DNA from: Owenia fusiformis
Taxonomy: Eukaryota; Annelida; Polychaeta; Sabellida; Oweniidae
DNA length: 64,000 nt
NCBI GenBank assembly: GCA_903813345.2
Contig: CAIIXF020000004.1
Location: 14,143,196-14,207,195 of the forward strand
Reading direction: 5' to 3'
The notes below the pieces were generated by a model. It did not search any database. It saw only the letters and a list, made by a program, of their open reading frames with translations, and was not told the origin of the DNA. The position numbers and the translations under genes are program-made. Shown in pieces: positions 1 through 12,485 of this stretch (its first letter is position 1; every line of letters begins with the position of its first letter).

Positions 1-305
1 NNNNNNNNNNNNNNNNNNNNNNNNNNNNNNNNNNNNNNNNNNNNNNNNNNNNNNNNNNNNNNNNNNNNNNNNNNNNNNNNNNNNNNNNNNNNNNNNNNNN
101 NNNNNNNNNNNNNNNNNNNNNNNNNNNNNNNNNNNNNNNNNNNNNNNNNNNNNNNNNNNNNNNNNNNNNNNNNNNNNNNNNNNNNNNNNNNNNNNNNNNN
201 NNNNNNNNNNNNNNNNNNNNNNNNNNNNNNNNNNNNNNNNNNNNNNNNNNNNNNNNNNNNNNNNNNNNNNNNNNNNNNNNNNNNNNNNNNNNNNNNNNNN
301 NNNNN
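1..305. other. Assembly gap (N run)
   Basis: All bases are N. The sequence begins at 306, so anything upstream of the first transporter copy cannot be read. Confidence 0.99.
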
Positions 306-1151
306 ATATGCAGGCAATTGAATTCATGTATTTGATTTGTACATTTCTTAATTTTCGCATCCCCATAAGGATTCAATAAATAGAGATGTCCATAAGGAAA
401 TGTAAAGCAGAAACATTTTTGGCCTACCAGGCATTCGATTTTCATGAGTATCAAAATTAAAATTTTGACTGCATTCACATAGAAATTTCTGTACAAGGAT
501 TCAATTAATCCATATAAAATTTCTTATGCAGATCATTAATGTTTTATGAGCAAGAAAATTAAAAATTTCTAATTCACCGCATAGACGTTTCTATACGGGC
601 AAAGGTTCGTAAAAAATTAATCGCATACAATTGACCAGTATAGAACTATATGTGGTCATTTTAAAATTGCATAGGATAAAAGTGAGCACTTATTGAAAGG
701 TAATTGTAACTATATAGCCTTGCTTCAAGACCTTGGTCCCCTATCTTCTTTTCATCAGTAATGTGTTTGAGAAATAGATGAGGGGGGGGGGGGGTCGTCC
801 ACAGTCTTGAGGCAAGACTAGTAACTATATTGCGCATCAAAACAAAGTAACAAAGCAAAATTTAACCGAACAAGTGAATACTTATCTATAAATGATTTGG
901 TACTTAATAATCATAATTTGGAATAAAACATTACTCGCCGAATTGAAATATGTAAAATGCTTTTCGGTTTTTTTTCGTTTTTGGGTTTGAAGAAAGTGAC
1001 TGAGTGGTTCATTTCAACAGATTAAAAGTATTTTGATTAATAGACATATTACTTTTGATACGATCTTAATCAATAAACATTTATTTGCAGGTAACTCGTA
1101 AATGCTTAGGAAAAACTGAAGAGGGAAAACGCACTTAGGATATTTTAAATA

Positions 1152-2567
1152 ATGAATTTTGGAACTCATTGTATCGCAAAATATGTTTCCTTATGTATAG
1201 GGATATTAAGTTGGATATTTGGCGGAGCAGTGTTCTGTGGATTTAACGTATATGCGATTGCCCTCAAACAAACCTTCAACTATACTCAGACTGAGCTAGA
1301 AAATATAGCATCAAGTGGTAATTTGGCCATACTTTTAGGGTTTCCTGCGGGTGTTGTGTTTGACAGGTTCGGCCCAAGGATGACTTGTTCTGTGTCACTT
1401 ATCAGTACGAGCGCGGGCTTTGTGCTAATATGGATAGCAACAAAATATAGGGTTTTCTTCGCAACAAAGAGCTGGCTTCTATGTTTATTCTACTTTCTCG
1501 CACTGGGCGGCACCTTATTTTTAGTCTTAGCAACGAAAGTTGTGAACTGCCAGAACTTTGACAAACAAAATGTGGGTAAAGTACTTGCATTATTTGGTAT
1601 CATAAACGGCATAAGCCCTGCGATATTCAGCGCCCTCTATGATGGATTATTCGCACAAGGGCATATTGAAGATGCAGAGAATCAAAAACTTGGAGAATAT
1701 ATGCTGATGCTTGCTGTTTTATCAAGTTTTATAAATACATGTGGCGTCCTCTTACTTGAAATAGTACCAGGGGAAACTGTGAAACCTGATGAAGAGAATC
1801 GAGCAAACTCTGATAAACATAGCAATGGTCCGACGGAAGTTACGAAGAAAATGCACGATAGAACTGAACTTATTCCAAAGACGGCAAATAGGCCACCGCA
1901 ACCAGAGATGAACGTTTGGCAAATAATTAAAACAATACAATTTTATTACTTGATTATAATTTGCATAGTATATGGAGGAGTCGGTGAATCTTTTACAAAT
2001 AATATCACAATAGTTTTGAAATCTGCCCACCTCGAGAGATATGCAATTATTTTCACTGTAGTAATACCAATATGTATGTCATTGGGGCGATCATTTGGGG
2101 GAGTGATACCAGGTTTAATATTTCAGAAATGGCCAGATGTTCCGAAAGCTTCAATCTTTTTACTGCCTGGAATACTTTTGTGTATTAGTGCAGTTTGTGT
2201 CACTTTTTTAAATCAATGCTTGAATGGTTTAATTTTTTCATCTGTGATACTAGCTTTAGCTTATGGAACATTTCGATCGCAAACTAATGTAGTTGCCATT
2301 GAATTTTTTGGTTTGAAACACTTTGGACAAAACATCGGTTTAATAGGGATAAGCCCCGGAATAGGAATGATTTTATTTCAGACGCTTTTTGGGTTTAATT
2401 ACGAAACCCATAGTACTGTATCTAAAAACTGTTACGGAGAAATGTGCACTCGGTGGTACTTTGTTCTGAATGCAACACTATGTTTTTGTGTAGTTTTTCT
2501 AATATTCTGCCTGATAAAAGTAGAAAGAGATCAAAGACTGCAGTGCAAGGAATTACTGGACAACTAA
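1152..2567 (+). CDS. Major facilitator superfamily transporter, nodulin-like/NFD4-like, copy A
   Basis: This 471-residue polytopic membrane protein has about twelve hydrophobic segments in two halves. They are separated by a charged cytoplasmic-type loop at roughly residues 212-262, rich in Asp, Glu, Lys and Asn. The motif DRFGPR at residues 71-76 matches the loop 2-3 signature of MFS carriers, and the overall layout resembles the nodulin-like/NFD4-like branch; the substrate is unknown. The coding region has no introns. A candidate 3' splice site (TTTATTTGCAG) ends at 1090, about 60 bases before the ATG, so a non-coding first exon upstream is likely. An AATAAA lies at 2885. The paralogue at 11082 is about 90% identical by eye. 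Family placement is by pattern, not by search. Confidence 0.85.
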   Translation: MNFGTHCIAKYVSLCIGILSWIFGGAVFCGFNVYAIALKQTFNYTQTELENIASSGNLAILLGFPAGVVFDRFGPRMTCSVSLISTSAGFVLIWIATKYRVFFATKSWLLCLFYFLALGGTLFLVLATKVVNCQNFDKQNVGKVLALFGIINGISPAIFSALYDGLFAQGHIEDAENQKLGEYMLMLAVLSSFINTCGVLLLEIVPGETVKPDEENRANSDKHSNGPTEVTKKMHDRTELIPKTANRPPQPEMNVWQIIKTIQFYYLIIICIVYGGVGESFTNNITIVLKSAHLERYAIIFTVVIPICMSLGRSFGGVIPGLIFQKWPDVPKASIFLLPGILLCISAVCVTFLNQCLNGLIFSSVILALAYGTFRSQTNVVAIEFFGLKHFGQNIGLIGISPGIGMILFQTLFGFNYETHSTVSKNCYGEMCTRWYFVLNATLCFCVVFLIFCLIKVERDQRLQCKELLDN

Positions 2568-2884
2568 GAAACCCCATCGGTCCTCGGACTCGATTGGGGT
2601 CTCAAAGGGCATTGTCCCACAAAGCCCCATCAAGAATGAACATGTTCACGTGGCTTAAACTGATTGTGTAACGTGTCAGATGACTTGAGATCAAAATACC
2701 TGTGGTAGCCTATGTAGTATGAACCGAGAGAAATGGGATATAGTACTGGCTGGTCCAAAAAGTTGGAACATTCGTTTATTGTATTTATTTATCCTCCAAA
2801 ATACACCAAAATTTCACTGAGCATTGTTCATTAATTGTAATTATCAGCTGTAAAGTTTATAGGGGCAGTCCACAAAGTTAATGC

Positions 2885-2890
2885 AATAAA
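2885..2890 (+). terminator. Candidate poly(A) signal, transporter copy A
   Basis: This is the first AATAAA in the 3' flank, about 320 bases after the stop codon. It is conserved at the matching place in copy B (12736). Confidence 0.35.
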
Positions 2891-3883
2891 CTAGCCAATA
2901 TTTGATAGAACTTCCCTTTGTTAATATACCCTTGTCAATTTTGCCTCTACTTTTCAAATAATCTTTCTTTTGAAGCTTAAGGAACATTTTGATTGCTATA
3001 GCGTAGAGTTGAGTTGACAAGAGGTATTCTCTTATGTTGTTTAGTCATAGTGTAAGTTGTTGGGTGAAAACATTTCAAAAATACATAGAAGCAATCTTAG
3101 GTGAATTTCAAAACTTTATACCTTCCTTTTGAAAACCTGAAGTGGCACCAAGCAATCCATTTTTCACCAAATAGATTACCGCCACGATGTATTGAAAAGT
3201 CACAAATGTTGAATAATATCATCATTTAATTAGTCAATTAATACTGATCAAATATGACTAATAATAGTACCTATTAGCTATCCATATGCATTTCAAGTCA
3301 TTCGACCATTTTTTGTAAAAAATGGAGTCCAACAAGGCTCAACTTTATGTTCACCACTTTTTTAGTATGATTACCTGCATTGACCATGGTATCTGCAGTG
3401 CACATTGTTGTGCATGCATCGCATATGAATCCATTTCTGTCACATGTGCACCTAGGATCACATTTTAGCTTGCATCCACACTTAAACTAATTCTTGGCAT
3501 ACTGCCAGCCCCATGTAATGAACTCCAATATACATTTTTCGACGTGGATTGGACAGTTGGCACCAAACGATACCACCTTGGTACATGCTTTTCTGTGCAA
3601 GGGCTCCTTTAGTTGGTGGTAATCTATCAATGACTGTTTGACCGTCACAAAACAATATAGCCTGTGTACTGCATTGATATCTATCTGGTTGTTAGTTCAA
3701 TCATAAAACAGGTTTTTGTAACCATTTGTGTCATTGTGCACTTCTTAGGTAAGGACACACTGTAGATCGATCACAGGCTACTGAGTAAAATTACACCTGT
3801 ACCTCACTCTGGATCAAAAATCGAAGTCTGCGTCCAGTATTTCCAGTTGTACCAGACAAAAATACTGGACGCGTTTTATCCCC

Positions 3884-4165
3884 TGAGATGATTCCAAGAA
3901 ATATTACGGCGTCTTGAATATCACGAGACCTTCATTGAGCTAGATTACTCAAGCGTCTTTACTGGATGGAAGGAGTGCAGATGATTCCAAGAAGTATAAC
4001 GGCGTCTTGAATAACACGTGATCTTCATGGAGCCAGATAACTCCAGCTTCTTAACTGGATGGGAGGAATGCATATGATTTCAAGAAGTATTACGGCGTCT
4101 TGAATAACACGAGATCTTCATGGAGCCAGATAACTCCAGCGCCTTTACCAGAGGGAAGGAGTGTA
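3884..4165. repeat. Tandem repeat, about 91-92 bp, three units
   Basis: Units begin near 3890, 3981 and 4073 with the shared phrase ATGATTYCAAGAA, followed by ACGGCGTCTTGAATA and an AACTGGATGG-type end. The units differ by scattered substitutions, so the array is old. No open frame crosses it. Confidence 0.85.
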
Positions 4166-4540
4166 GAGTGTTCCAAAACAAACTCACTCGATGTGAATTA
4201 TGAGAACATGCTATGTGAATCTCTAAAATAAGAAATATACCCTCAACAGTTGGATGCCCTTTCTATCTGATCGTATCGTCGATATTTTTAGAGTAAAGCC
4301 GTGGAAATATGGTGATCAGTTTGTATTTTAAGAGAGAACGAAGGCTAAGGTGCAAAATTATTCTTCTCTAGTTCAAGACAAAAATTAAGCACTCCATCAT
4401 GAGTTTAAGAAAATCAACACGTTTGCGAACAAATACACTGGTACCACACTTTTCAAACTAGAGGCGAAACGGATCCTTTTCGGTAACAAAATGTCGCAAC
4501 CTTGAAGATACGACTTTTCTTTTTTCCTTATTTTCACTAT

Positions 4541-7500
4541 GTATCAGATGCTGGCACAGTTTTGCCGGAAGTTTGCAAGAAGTAACTTTTGGCAATGCAG
4601 TATGTTAGAGTAACCTAGTAGGTGTAAGACAATATAAGGTGATGGCCTTTAAAGTGGTAAAAACAATTTTCACGGCCGAATTGGACTTCAATTCCTGCAA
4701 TTTCAGGGGGTACTATAAGACTATTTCATAACATAAAGGATATAGTTGCTATTGTTCTGCTTTCTACAGCACACATTACTAGTCCAAAGATGAATAATAT
4801 CCTAAAGTTATAGGCCGATGTCTGTATTAGTCTCAGAAATATTGCAATTGACAGGAAAAAATACTCAACTTTAGTCATTTTTAAGTCTCACGTATCTTAT
4901 ATTTGTAGCATCCAGCAAAAGATGGCAGCTTAAATAGCTCAAAATTGTTTTCTAAAAACTAATTCAAGCTTTGTTTGATATTTTAATACAATTATAATAA
5001 TGATAATGTACTATTTATGATTTTTAATATGACTTTATAGTACCCTACCCCTGGAAAGTGGGCGTGGTCAATGTTATCATTTTGCAGCATACAATTAAAA
5101 ACTTATATTGATAAAAAGCAAATCAATGCATTTTTAACATTTTCACTTGTTACTTGACATTGTAATTCATTCATTACTAAAATATAGGACTCTACATATT
5201 TTATATATACGTTTTCAATTTTGTACAATGTATCATGATGAAATCTAATAGGCTGGTTCATTTTCAGTGTTCACTAACGCATGAAATGTAAGTCACAGTG
5301 TTTCCAAATTACCTTTGCAATGAGAAAGTACCACAAAGACTACATAATATGAGCAGTTTCAAGGTCCTAATACTAATACTTACCTATCTATCGGCGTTCA
5401 AAAATAGAGAAAGCTGTCGTGAGTGCAGTTTTAACTAACTTTGAACTGAAACTGCTGCTTAATGAATATTTTTCTCAACATCTGTGACTTTTTTAGACCC
5501 CAAACATAAGATACCAAGACATAATGCTACCAAGTTCTGATATTGGAAGTTTCAGAGCTCTATATCAAATATTCACTTCTGCATGTACTTTTAAAAAGAG
5601 GCAAAAGGACAAAAAACCTGTCAGATATCGTGAAAAATATGAAAGATGCACTATTCAGAACAATTTATCTCTTAAATGTTATTACTTTTATTTGACATAA
5701 TTTCTGATTCTGCCTCCAGTTAGTACCACCAATAATACATATGAGAAGACTTAAGGTCATAGTAAGTGGAGTTACAGATCTATTGGCTTCTGAAAATGGG
5801 AAAAGCTGTAGCAAGTATGATTTTCACCAGTTTTTCATCGAAGACTGCAACTTTCTGAATTTTCTTTTTACAAACTGCACAGTAAGACCAAAGACATAAA
5901 AGGAAACCTGGTCATTGTACCAATACCAATAATAAGTAAAAATAATATTGGTAATATATACCAAGTGTTTACTTTAATTCCAAGGCATCTGAATTGATAA
6001 ATAAATGAAATCAATACTTTATTGTATCTTGGGACAAAATACACTGTTTGAATGCTTAAGCTTGACATCACAGTATCAAGTGAAAGATACGTTGTTATAT
6101 ACAGCTATATATCACTTTAACTGACTTCACTCTTCAATTTGAAATATGCCTGGCCATTCTAAGAAAAATGTGACGGAGGGCAAAGAGGGTGCATGGTATA
6201 ATTGGCAATTAAGCTCTTCTAGAGTTTAAAGCTCCCACAATTTTTAAAAACGAAATGGAGAATAACATGTGAAAGTATAGGATGGACTAATTGTTCTAAG
6301 AAAGTTTTTGAAAGTAACATTGCATGAAATATTTAAGCAAATTTTTTCTCGAATTATATTTTTCACATTTTTTCGCTGATGATGATTTCTCATGAGATAA
6401 ATAAAAAAAATTTCAAAAATATCAATTATATCCACTCATGGATATAAATGATATTTTTTCAAAATCATAGGATATTCCTATATTATATCAATCCGGATGC
6501 TGAAGTCACTTAATAAATAATAACTAGATGTAACTCCTAGTAAGCACTTCAAGTTTCAGTTCTAAATAAAATACAGTTTAGTTAAAAAATTGTTAAGAAT
6601 ACATACATTTTTTCACAGTCACAATTTCACCATTTCTGACTGTATTTTGCATATTTTTAGGTGCCAATGGTTCAATGATTATTTGATATAACCCCCTGAA
6701 ACTACTCTCATATATATTTGGTGGTACAGTGATATGGAATCCTGTCTTTTGGGGTCTCACGGAATTCTTGTTTTAGAGAAGAAAATCCTGAAAGCTGCAG
6801 TTTAATATTATGAATTATAGGTGAAAATTGCACTTGCTACACTGCTTCTCCCATTTTTAGATGCTAATAAATCTGTAACTACACTTACTATGACCTTAAG
6901 TCTACTCATATGTATTATTGGTATTACTAACTAGAGGCAGAATCAGAAATTATGGTAAATAGAAGTAAAATTTAAGAGATAAATTGTTCTGAATAGTGCA
7001 TTTTGTCACATTTTTTCGCGATATCTGACTGCATTTTGTGTCTTTTGGGTCTTTTTAAGAGTCCATGCAGATATGAATACTTGATCTAGAGCTCTGAAAT
7101 TTTCAATACCAGAATTTAGTAGCACTATGTCTTGATATCCTGTGTTTGGACTCTAACCAAATCACAGTTGTTGAGAAAAAAATTCATAAGTAGCAGTTTT
7201 AATCCAAAATTAGTTGAAACGGCACTCAAGACAGCTTTCCTCATTTTTGAAAGCCGATAGATCGGCAAGCATTTACACCATGATCTTGAATCTGGGCATA
7301 CATATTCTTAATGGCACTATCTCATTGCCAAGATATTGTGGAAACATTGTGACTTATATTCCATGTGATAGTAAGGACTGAAAATGGACTTGTTGCATTG
7401 TGGCGGACCCCATACAAAAAAAACATAGGGGTAGGGGGGGGGGGGGGGTTTAAACGTTGATCAGTTCTGCTATTTTTTGTGGCTATTGGTCATATAGTAG

Positions 7501-8268
7501 ATCATTTTGTCAAAAGGTAAGGGTGATCCGAGAAAAAGTTTGTAAATTGAAACAGCCTATTAGGTTTCATTATGATACATTGTACAAAATTGAAATTGTA
7601 TATATAAAATATGTAGAGTCCTATTTTTTAATAATAAATGAATTACATTGTCAAGTAACAAGTGAAGATGTTTTATATGCATTGATTTGCTTTCTATCAA
7701 TACAAGTTTTTAATTGTATGCTGCAAAATGATAACATTGACCACGCCCACTTTCCAGGGGTAGGGTACTATAAAGTCATATTAAAAATCATAAATAGTAC
7801 ATTATCATTATTATAATTGTATTACAATATCAAACAAAGCTTGAATTAGTTTTTAGAAAACAATTTTGAGCTATTTAAGCTGTCATCTTTTGCTGGAAGC
7901 TACAAATATAAGATACGTGAGACTTAAAAATGTCTAAAATTGAGTATCTTTTCCTATTAATTGCAATATTTCTGAGACTAATACAGATATCGGCCTATAA
8001 CTTTAAGGTATTATTCATCTTTGGACTAGTAATGTGTGCTGTAGAAAGCAGAACAATAGCAACTATATCCTTTATGTTATGAAATAGTATTATAGTACCC
8101 CCTGAAATCGCAGGAGTTGAAGTCCAATTCGGCTGTGAAAATTGTTTTTACCACTTTAAAGGCCATCACCTTATATTTTCTTACACCTACTAGGTTACTC
8201 TAACATACTGCATTGCCAAAAGTTACTTCTTGCAAACTTCCGGCAAAACTGTGCCAGCATCTGATACA
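4541..8268. mobile_element. Large inverted-repeat (foldback-like) element
   Basis: Two long arms, about 4541-6000 and 6640-8268, are reverse complements at moderate divergence. The outer ends read TGTATCAGATGCTGGC and its complement; both sides are flanked by CTA, compatible with a 3-bp target duplication. Arm 2 carries about 150 extra bases near 7396-7545, including a poly-G run. Each arm also appears to hold diverged internal repeats built around phrases such as AAGGTCATAGTAAG. The 650-bp centre and the short open frames inside show no protein domain I recognise. It lies between the two transporter copies. Confidence 0.75.
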
Positions 8269-9046
8269 CTAGTTGTAGGCAGAATCTCAACGATACTTTT
8301 TTTTCACAAACTTGTATCAGTATCATATGTTCAAAGAAAAACTACATATTTGAGAGAGAATTGTTCAGAAGACGATAGAATCATCGATAATAGAGCGATT
8401 TCGCAACTCACTTATAGTATGTTTATTATTCTCGTATAACGTATATTAAGTTATAAAGCGTTTGATCACGTCATCATTCATTGCCGGTTCCATTTACACC
8501 ACTCTCTCCTGTCTCTAGTGAATATCTCCGCACATACTCTACTGATTTCTATATACATTGTCCGCACATACTCTACTGATTTCTATATACATTGCTCTTT
8601 CTGTAGTTAACACCTAACACCACTGAACGTTATTTCTCGGGCGCACAAATGTTCAATGTACTCAGGTTTTACTGGACTTAACATTAACATTGTGAATGTT
8701 TATATTTTTAAAAGTCAGTCTTAATTGATAGTTATTTATATGACTTATCTTAATTCAAATGACGTATTAATAGATAATTTTTGCTCATCTATTAATTGAT
8801 AGCACGTTAGAAGGATAAGCGAATTTCAAGCCTAATGTTCCTATTTACCCACAATCACTATTTAACCGTAACACATTAATCTCAATGATTTGTAAAAAAA
8901 AGAACAATATGTTTCACATTGTTACAATTAGACAAATCAATTGACAGTGTGTACTTTTAGTAATGGTATACAACATGTACCAATTAAATCAATCTGTCAT
9001 CATCTTGACTTGAGAAGTAAATTAAACAGGTAAATCTAAATGTATA
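8269..9046. other. Intergenic stretch without recognised gene
   Basis: This is AT-rich sequence with a short direct duplication at about 8528-8592, where a phrase containing CATACTCTACTGATT occurs twice 32 bases apart. No coding or RNA feature is seen. Confidence 0.5.
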
Positions 9047-9264
9047 TACCTAGGTCACATTTGTTTCGATTCATCGACCGGCGCCCGGCCGATATAGTAT
9101 TGAAGGTCAAATCTCAGATTTTAGGTCAGATGTGAAATCCTGAGAACTTGAACAAGATTTTAAATAATTTCGGTCAATTTGAAGCAAGTTGAAATTAGTT
9201 TTGAACAGAATACTGCAATCGGCCGGGCGCCGGCCGTTGAATCAAAGCAAACGTGACCTAGGCA
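9047..9264. mobile_element. Palindromic Harbinger-type MITE, copy 1
   Basis: The ends are reverse complements (CCTAGGTCACATTTG), and the inner arms carry GGCGCCCGGCCGAT. It is flanked by ATA on both sides (9044-9046 and 9265-9267), a 3-bp target duplication. It belongs to the same family as 23043-23182 and 57275-57411, which are flanked by TTA. The 3-bp TTA/ATA duplications fit non-autonomous PIF/Harbinger elements. It has no coding capacity. Confidence 0.85.
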
Positions 9265-9544
9265 ATAGTATGCTTTGGATCACTTCAATGTAATACACAA
9301 TATAGTACCACTATATGATAAAATGAACAAATAGTTGTAGTGATCTCACCTATATGCGTGGAATAATCAAAAACATCTGCATCGTCACTGATATCACTAT
9401 TATTAGTACAATTTTCAATAACAGTAAATATACCAATAAAGTAAAGAAAATAGGATTACATTCTTCAAATGACATATAAAATGTTACTTTGATATAAGAA
9501 TCCTGTCTTTACCAATCATTAGATAATTTATCATGTCAGCAGAT

Positions 9545-10085
9545 TCTTTTAATATGATCCCTCACTCGTCAATAGAAAAATTGTCTTTTGATGGTCATTC
9601 ATGTTTTTAAAATTACTGCACAGGTTTTCAAGTTTTTCAATATTAGATTTTCTGATATAATCCAATTGTTTACATTTGAATAAAAAGTGTGTTTCATCGT
9701 CTATAACCGAGTCATTACATATTTTACAAAATTGACTATTAAGATCAGTAATGGGTCGTGCATATCGGCCTCTCTCTATATCTAGATTGTGGGCGTTTAT
9801 ACGTACATGTAATCTAGTTAAATGTTTAGCGTTTGAGTTTCGTTTCTGAAAGGTAGTGTTGAAATCCAAAGTGCGATTTTAGTTGTTTAAATAATCTAAG
9901 TCCCCCCATTCCCACTTATCAGATTCTTCCAATATACTTGATATCTCTCTATTAATTTCTTTTAAACTTAAATATCAAGCCTATTTGTGCCCTTCTCTAT
10001 GTTTACCTTATCTTCAAGATTTAATTTATCAGAGATTTTTATTTTAATATGGCCCAGTATATTTTGAGTTGTTTGTGCCATGTAA
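9545..10085 (-). mobile_element. LINE 3' end fragment (C-terminal zinc-knuckle region)
   Basis: An open frame on the minus strand (9869-9549, 106 codons) matches the C-terminus typical of jockey/CR1-like non-LTR retrotransposon polyproteins. It has a basic stretch (RLHVRINAHNLDIERGRY), then CKIC, then HFLFKC, a Cys2-His-Cys knuckle. Upstream on the minus strand to about 10085 the sequence still reads as degenerate retrotransposon with stops. No reverse-transcriptase core is present, so this is a dead 5'-truncated copy. Confidence 0.7.
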
Positions 10086-10089
10086 ATGT

Positions 10090-10452
10090 GTTATTTGTTA
10101 AATCAAATGTTTTACTCATAATTAATGATTATGAGTTTATAAATGTTATTCATAGTGCTAGGATATAATATCAAATGAAAAGTGATCGTGAAACATTGAC
10201 AAATAATGATTCAATCTTGTTGAGCCAGTTGATTTCTACGGGGACCTCAGAAATGAACAAATATTATAACTCCGAGTTATAATTTCTACGGCGACCCTGC
10301 TGCTTGTAAAAAAAACTGGATACGCCGTACGGAGGCCGCAAGGCGAGCGTAGTTTTCCTACGCTCGTCGCAGAAATACACTGATTTAATTGATCTGCGGT
10401 CGACGTACGGCCGCCGTACGACAAATGTGACTGGAGTGTAAATGACCGAGGT
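10090..10452. other. Gap between LINE fragment and duplication copy B
   Basis: No gene is seen. A locally GC-rich stretch with several CGTACGG and CTACGG words lies at about 10235-10435 in otherwise AT-rich DNA. It could be a transposon end, but no partner repeat was found. Confidence 0.4.
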
Positions 10453-11081
10453 ATTAAAATTTCTAGTTCACCGCACAGATGTTTCTATACGGGCAAAGGT
10501 TTGTAAAAAATTAATCGCATACAATTGACCAGTATAGAACTATATGCGGTCATTTTAAAATTACATTGGAAGAAAATGAACACTTATTGAAAGGTAACTG
10601 TAACTACACTATGCATAGCAACTTCTATATTACAACTTTTGGCTAGAAAACTTTTTTAAAACAACATACTGTTGCAACATAAAAATTTCTGTATGATTCA
10701 ATTTCTATCCGAGGACTTTGCTTAGATATTAGTAAAATTAGTTATAAGCTACATGGAAACTTTTCTACGAGTAACAAAGCAAAATTTACCGGGCATTAGC
10801 AGGCTGTAAATTATTTTGTACTTAATTTTTTGATGAAATATTTATTTTTGTAATTTGGAAATAAACATTATTCGCCGAAATATGTAAAATACTTTTCTGT
10901 TTTTTTCGTTTTTGGGTTTGAAGAAAGTGACTCAGTGGTTCATTTCAACAGATTAAATGTATTTTGATTAACAGACATATTACTTTTGATACAATCTTAA
11001 TTAATAAACATTTATTTGCAGATAACTCGTTAAGGCTTAGGAAACCCTTAGAGGGAAAACACACTAAGGATATTTTAAATA

Positions 11082-12485
11082 ATGCATTTTGGAACTCATT
11101 GTATTGCAAAATATGTTTCCTTGTGTATAGGGATATTAAGTTGGATGTTTGGCGGAGCAGTGTTCTGTGGATTTAACGTATATGCGATTGCCCTCAAACA
11201 AACCTTCAACTATACTCAAACTGAACTAGACAATATAGCATCGAGTGGTGATTTGGCAATACTTTTAGGGTTTCCTGCGGGTGTTGTGTTTGACAGATTT
11301 GGTCCAAGGATGAATTGTTCTGTGTCACTTGTCATAACGAGCGCGGGCTTTGCGCTAATATGGATAGCAACAAAATATAGGGTTTTCTTCGCAACAAAGA
11401 GCTGGCTTCTATGTGTATTCTACTTTCTCGCATTGGGCGGCACCTTATTTTTAGTCTTAGCAACGAAGGTTGTGAACTGCAAGAACTTTGACAAACAAAA
11501 TGTGGGGAAAGTACTTGCACTATTTGGCATCATGAACGGCATAAGCCCTGCGATATTCAGCGCCCTCTATGATGGATTATTCGTACAAGGGCATATTGAA
11601 GATGCAGAGAATCAAAAACTTGGAGAATATATGCTGATGCTTGCTGTTTTATCAAGTTTTATAAATACTTGTGGCGTCCTATTACTTAAAATAGTACCAG
11701 GGGAAATTGTGAAACCTAATGAAATGAATCGAGAAAACTCTGATAAACATAGCAATGGTCCGACGGAATTTACGAAGAAAATGCACGATGGAACTGAACT
11801 TATTCCAAAGACGGCAAATAGGCCACCGCAACCAGAGATGAACGTTTGGCAAATGATTAAAACAATACAATTTTATTACTTGATTATAATTTGCATAATA
11901 ATTGCAGGTGTCGGTGGATCTTTTACAAATAATATCACAATAGTTTTGAAATCTGCACAACTCGAGAGATATGCAATTATTTTCACTGTAGTAATACCAA
12001 TATGTATGTCATTGGGGCGATCATTTGGGGGAGTGATACCAGGTTTGATATTTCAGAAATGGCCAGATGTTCCGAAAGCTTCAGTCTTTTTACTGCCTGG
12101 AATACTTTCGTGTATTGGTGCAGTTTGTGTCACATTTTTTAATCAATGCTTGAATGGTTTAATTTTTTCATCTGTGATACTGGCTTTAGCCTATGGAACA
12201 TTTCGATCGCAAAATAATGTAGCTGCAATTGAATTTTTTGGTTTGAAACACTTTGGACAAAACATCGGTTTAATAGGGATAAGCCCCGGAATAGGAATGA
12301 CTTTGTTTCAGACGCTTTTTGGGGTTAATTACGAAACCCATAGTTCTGTATCTAAAAACTGTTACGGAGAAATATGCACTCGGTGGTACTTTGTTCTGAT
12401 GGCAACACTATGTTTTTTTGTAGTTTTTCTAATATTCTGCCTAATAAAAGTAGAAAGAGATCAAAGACTGCAGTGCGAGGAATAA
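11082..12485 (+). CDS. Major facilitator superfamily transporter, nodulin-like/NFD4-like, copy B
   Basis: The 467-residue product is a paralogue of 1152-2567. It has the same twelve-segment layout, the DRFGPR motif at residues 71-76 and an intact frame throughout. About forty residues differ from copy A, many in the central hydrophilic loop (about 212-262) and in the segment after it. The C-terminus is shorter: the TTA leucine codon of copy A is a TAA stop here, removing the last four residues. The upstream splice-acceptor-like TTTATTTGCAG (ending at 11020) and the AATAAA at 12736 are conserved. Both copies look functional because the frame survives despite visible divergence. Confidence 0.85.
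   Translation: MHFGTHCIAKYVSLCIGILSWMFGGAVFCGFNVYAIALKQTFNYTQTELDNIASSGDLAILLGFPAGVVFDRFGPRMNCSVSLVITSAGFALIWIATKYRVFFATKSWLLCVFYFLALGGTLFLVLATKVVNCKNFDKQNVGKVLALFGIMNGISPAIFSALYDGLFVQGHIEDAENQKLGEYMLMLAVLSSFINTCGVLLLKIVPGEIVKPNEMNRENSDKHSNGPTEFTKKMHDGTELIPKTANRPPQPEMNVWQMIKTIQFYYLIIICIIIAGVGGSFTNNITIVLKSAQLERYAIIFTVVIPICMSLGRSFGGVIPGLIFQKWPDVPKASVFLLPGILSCIGAVCVTFFNQCLNGLIFSSVILALAYGTFRSQNNVAAIEFFGLKHFGQNIGLIGISPGIGMTLFQTLFGVNYETHSSVSKNCYGEICTRWYFVLMATLCFFVVFLIFCLIKVERDQRLQCEE

Larger units (their letters stand above)
556..3743 (+). repeat. Segmental duplication, copy A (uninterrupted)
   Basis: This block is repeated about 9.9 kb downstream, from 10453 on. The match starts just before the shared phrase TTCACCGCA and runs through the transporter gene and about 1.2 kb of 3' flank to the shared phrase GTCATTGTGCACTT. 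Copy A lacks the three mobile elements found in copy B and so preserves the empty target sites. It has about 86 extra bases at roughly 2651-2736 that copy B lacks. Apart from the transporter, its flanks (556-1151 and 2568-3743) show no coding region I can support; a poly-G run lies at 781-794. Confidence 0.9.

Noticed and set aside
7457-7816. 119-codon frame in the right arm of the 3.7-kb inverted element
   Set aside because: It begins inside a region unique to one arm and has no recognisable motif; the matching left arm shows no corresponding open frame.
8528-8592. Short direct duplication containing CATACTCTACTGATT
   Set aside because: A single adjacent 32-base duplication, ordinary replication slippage.
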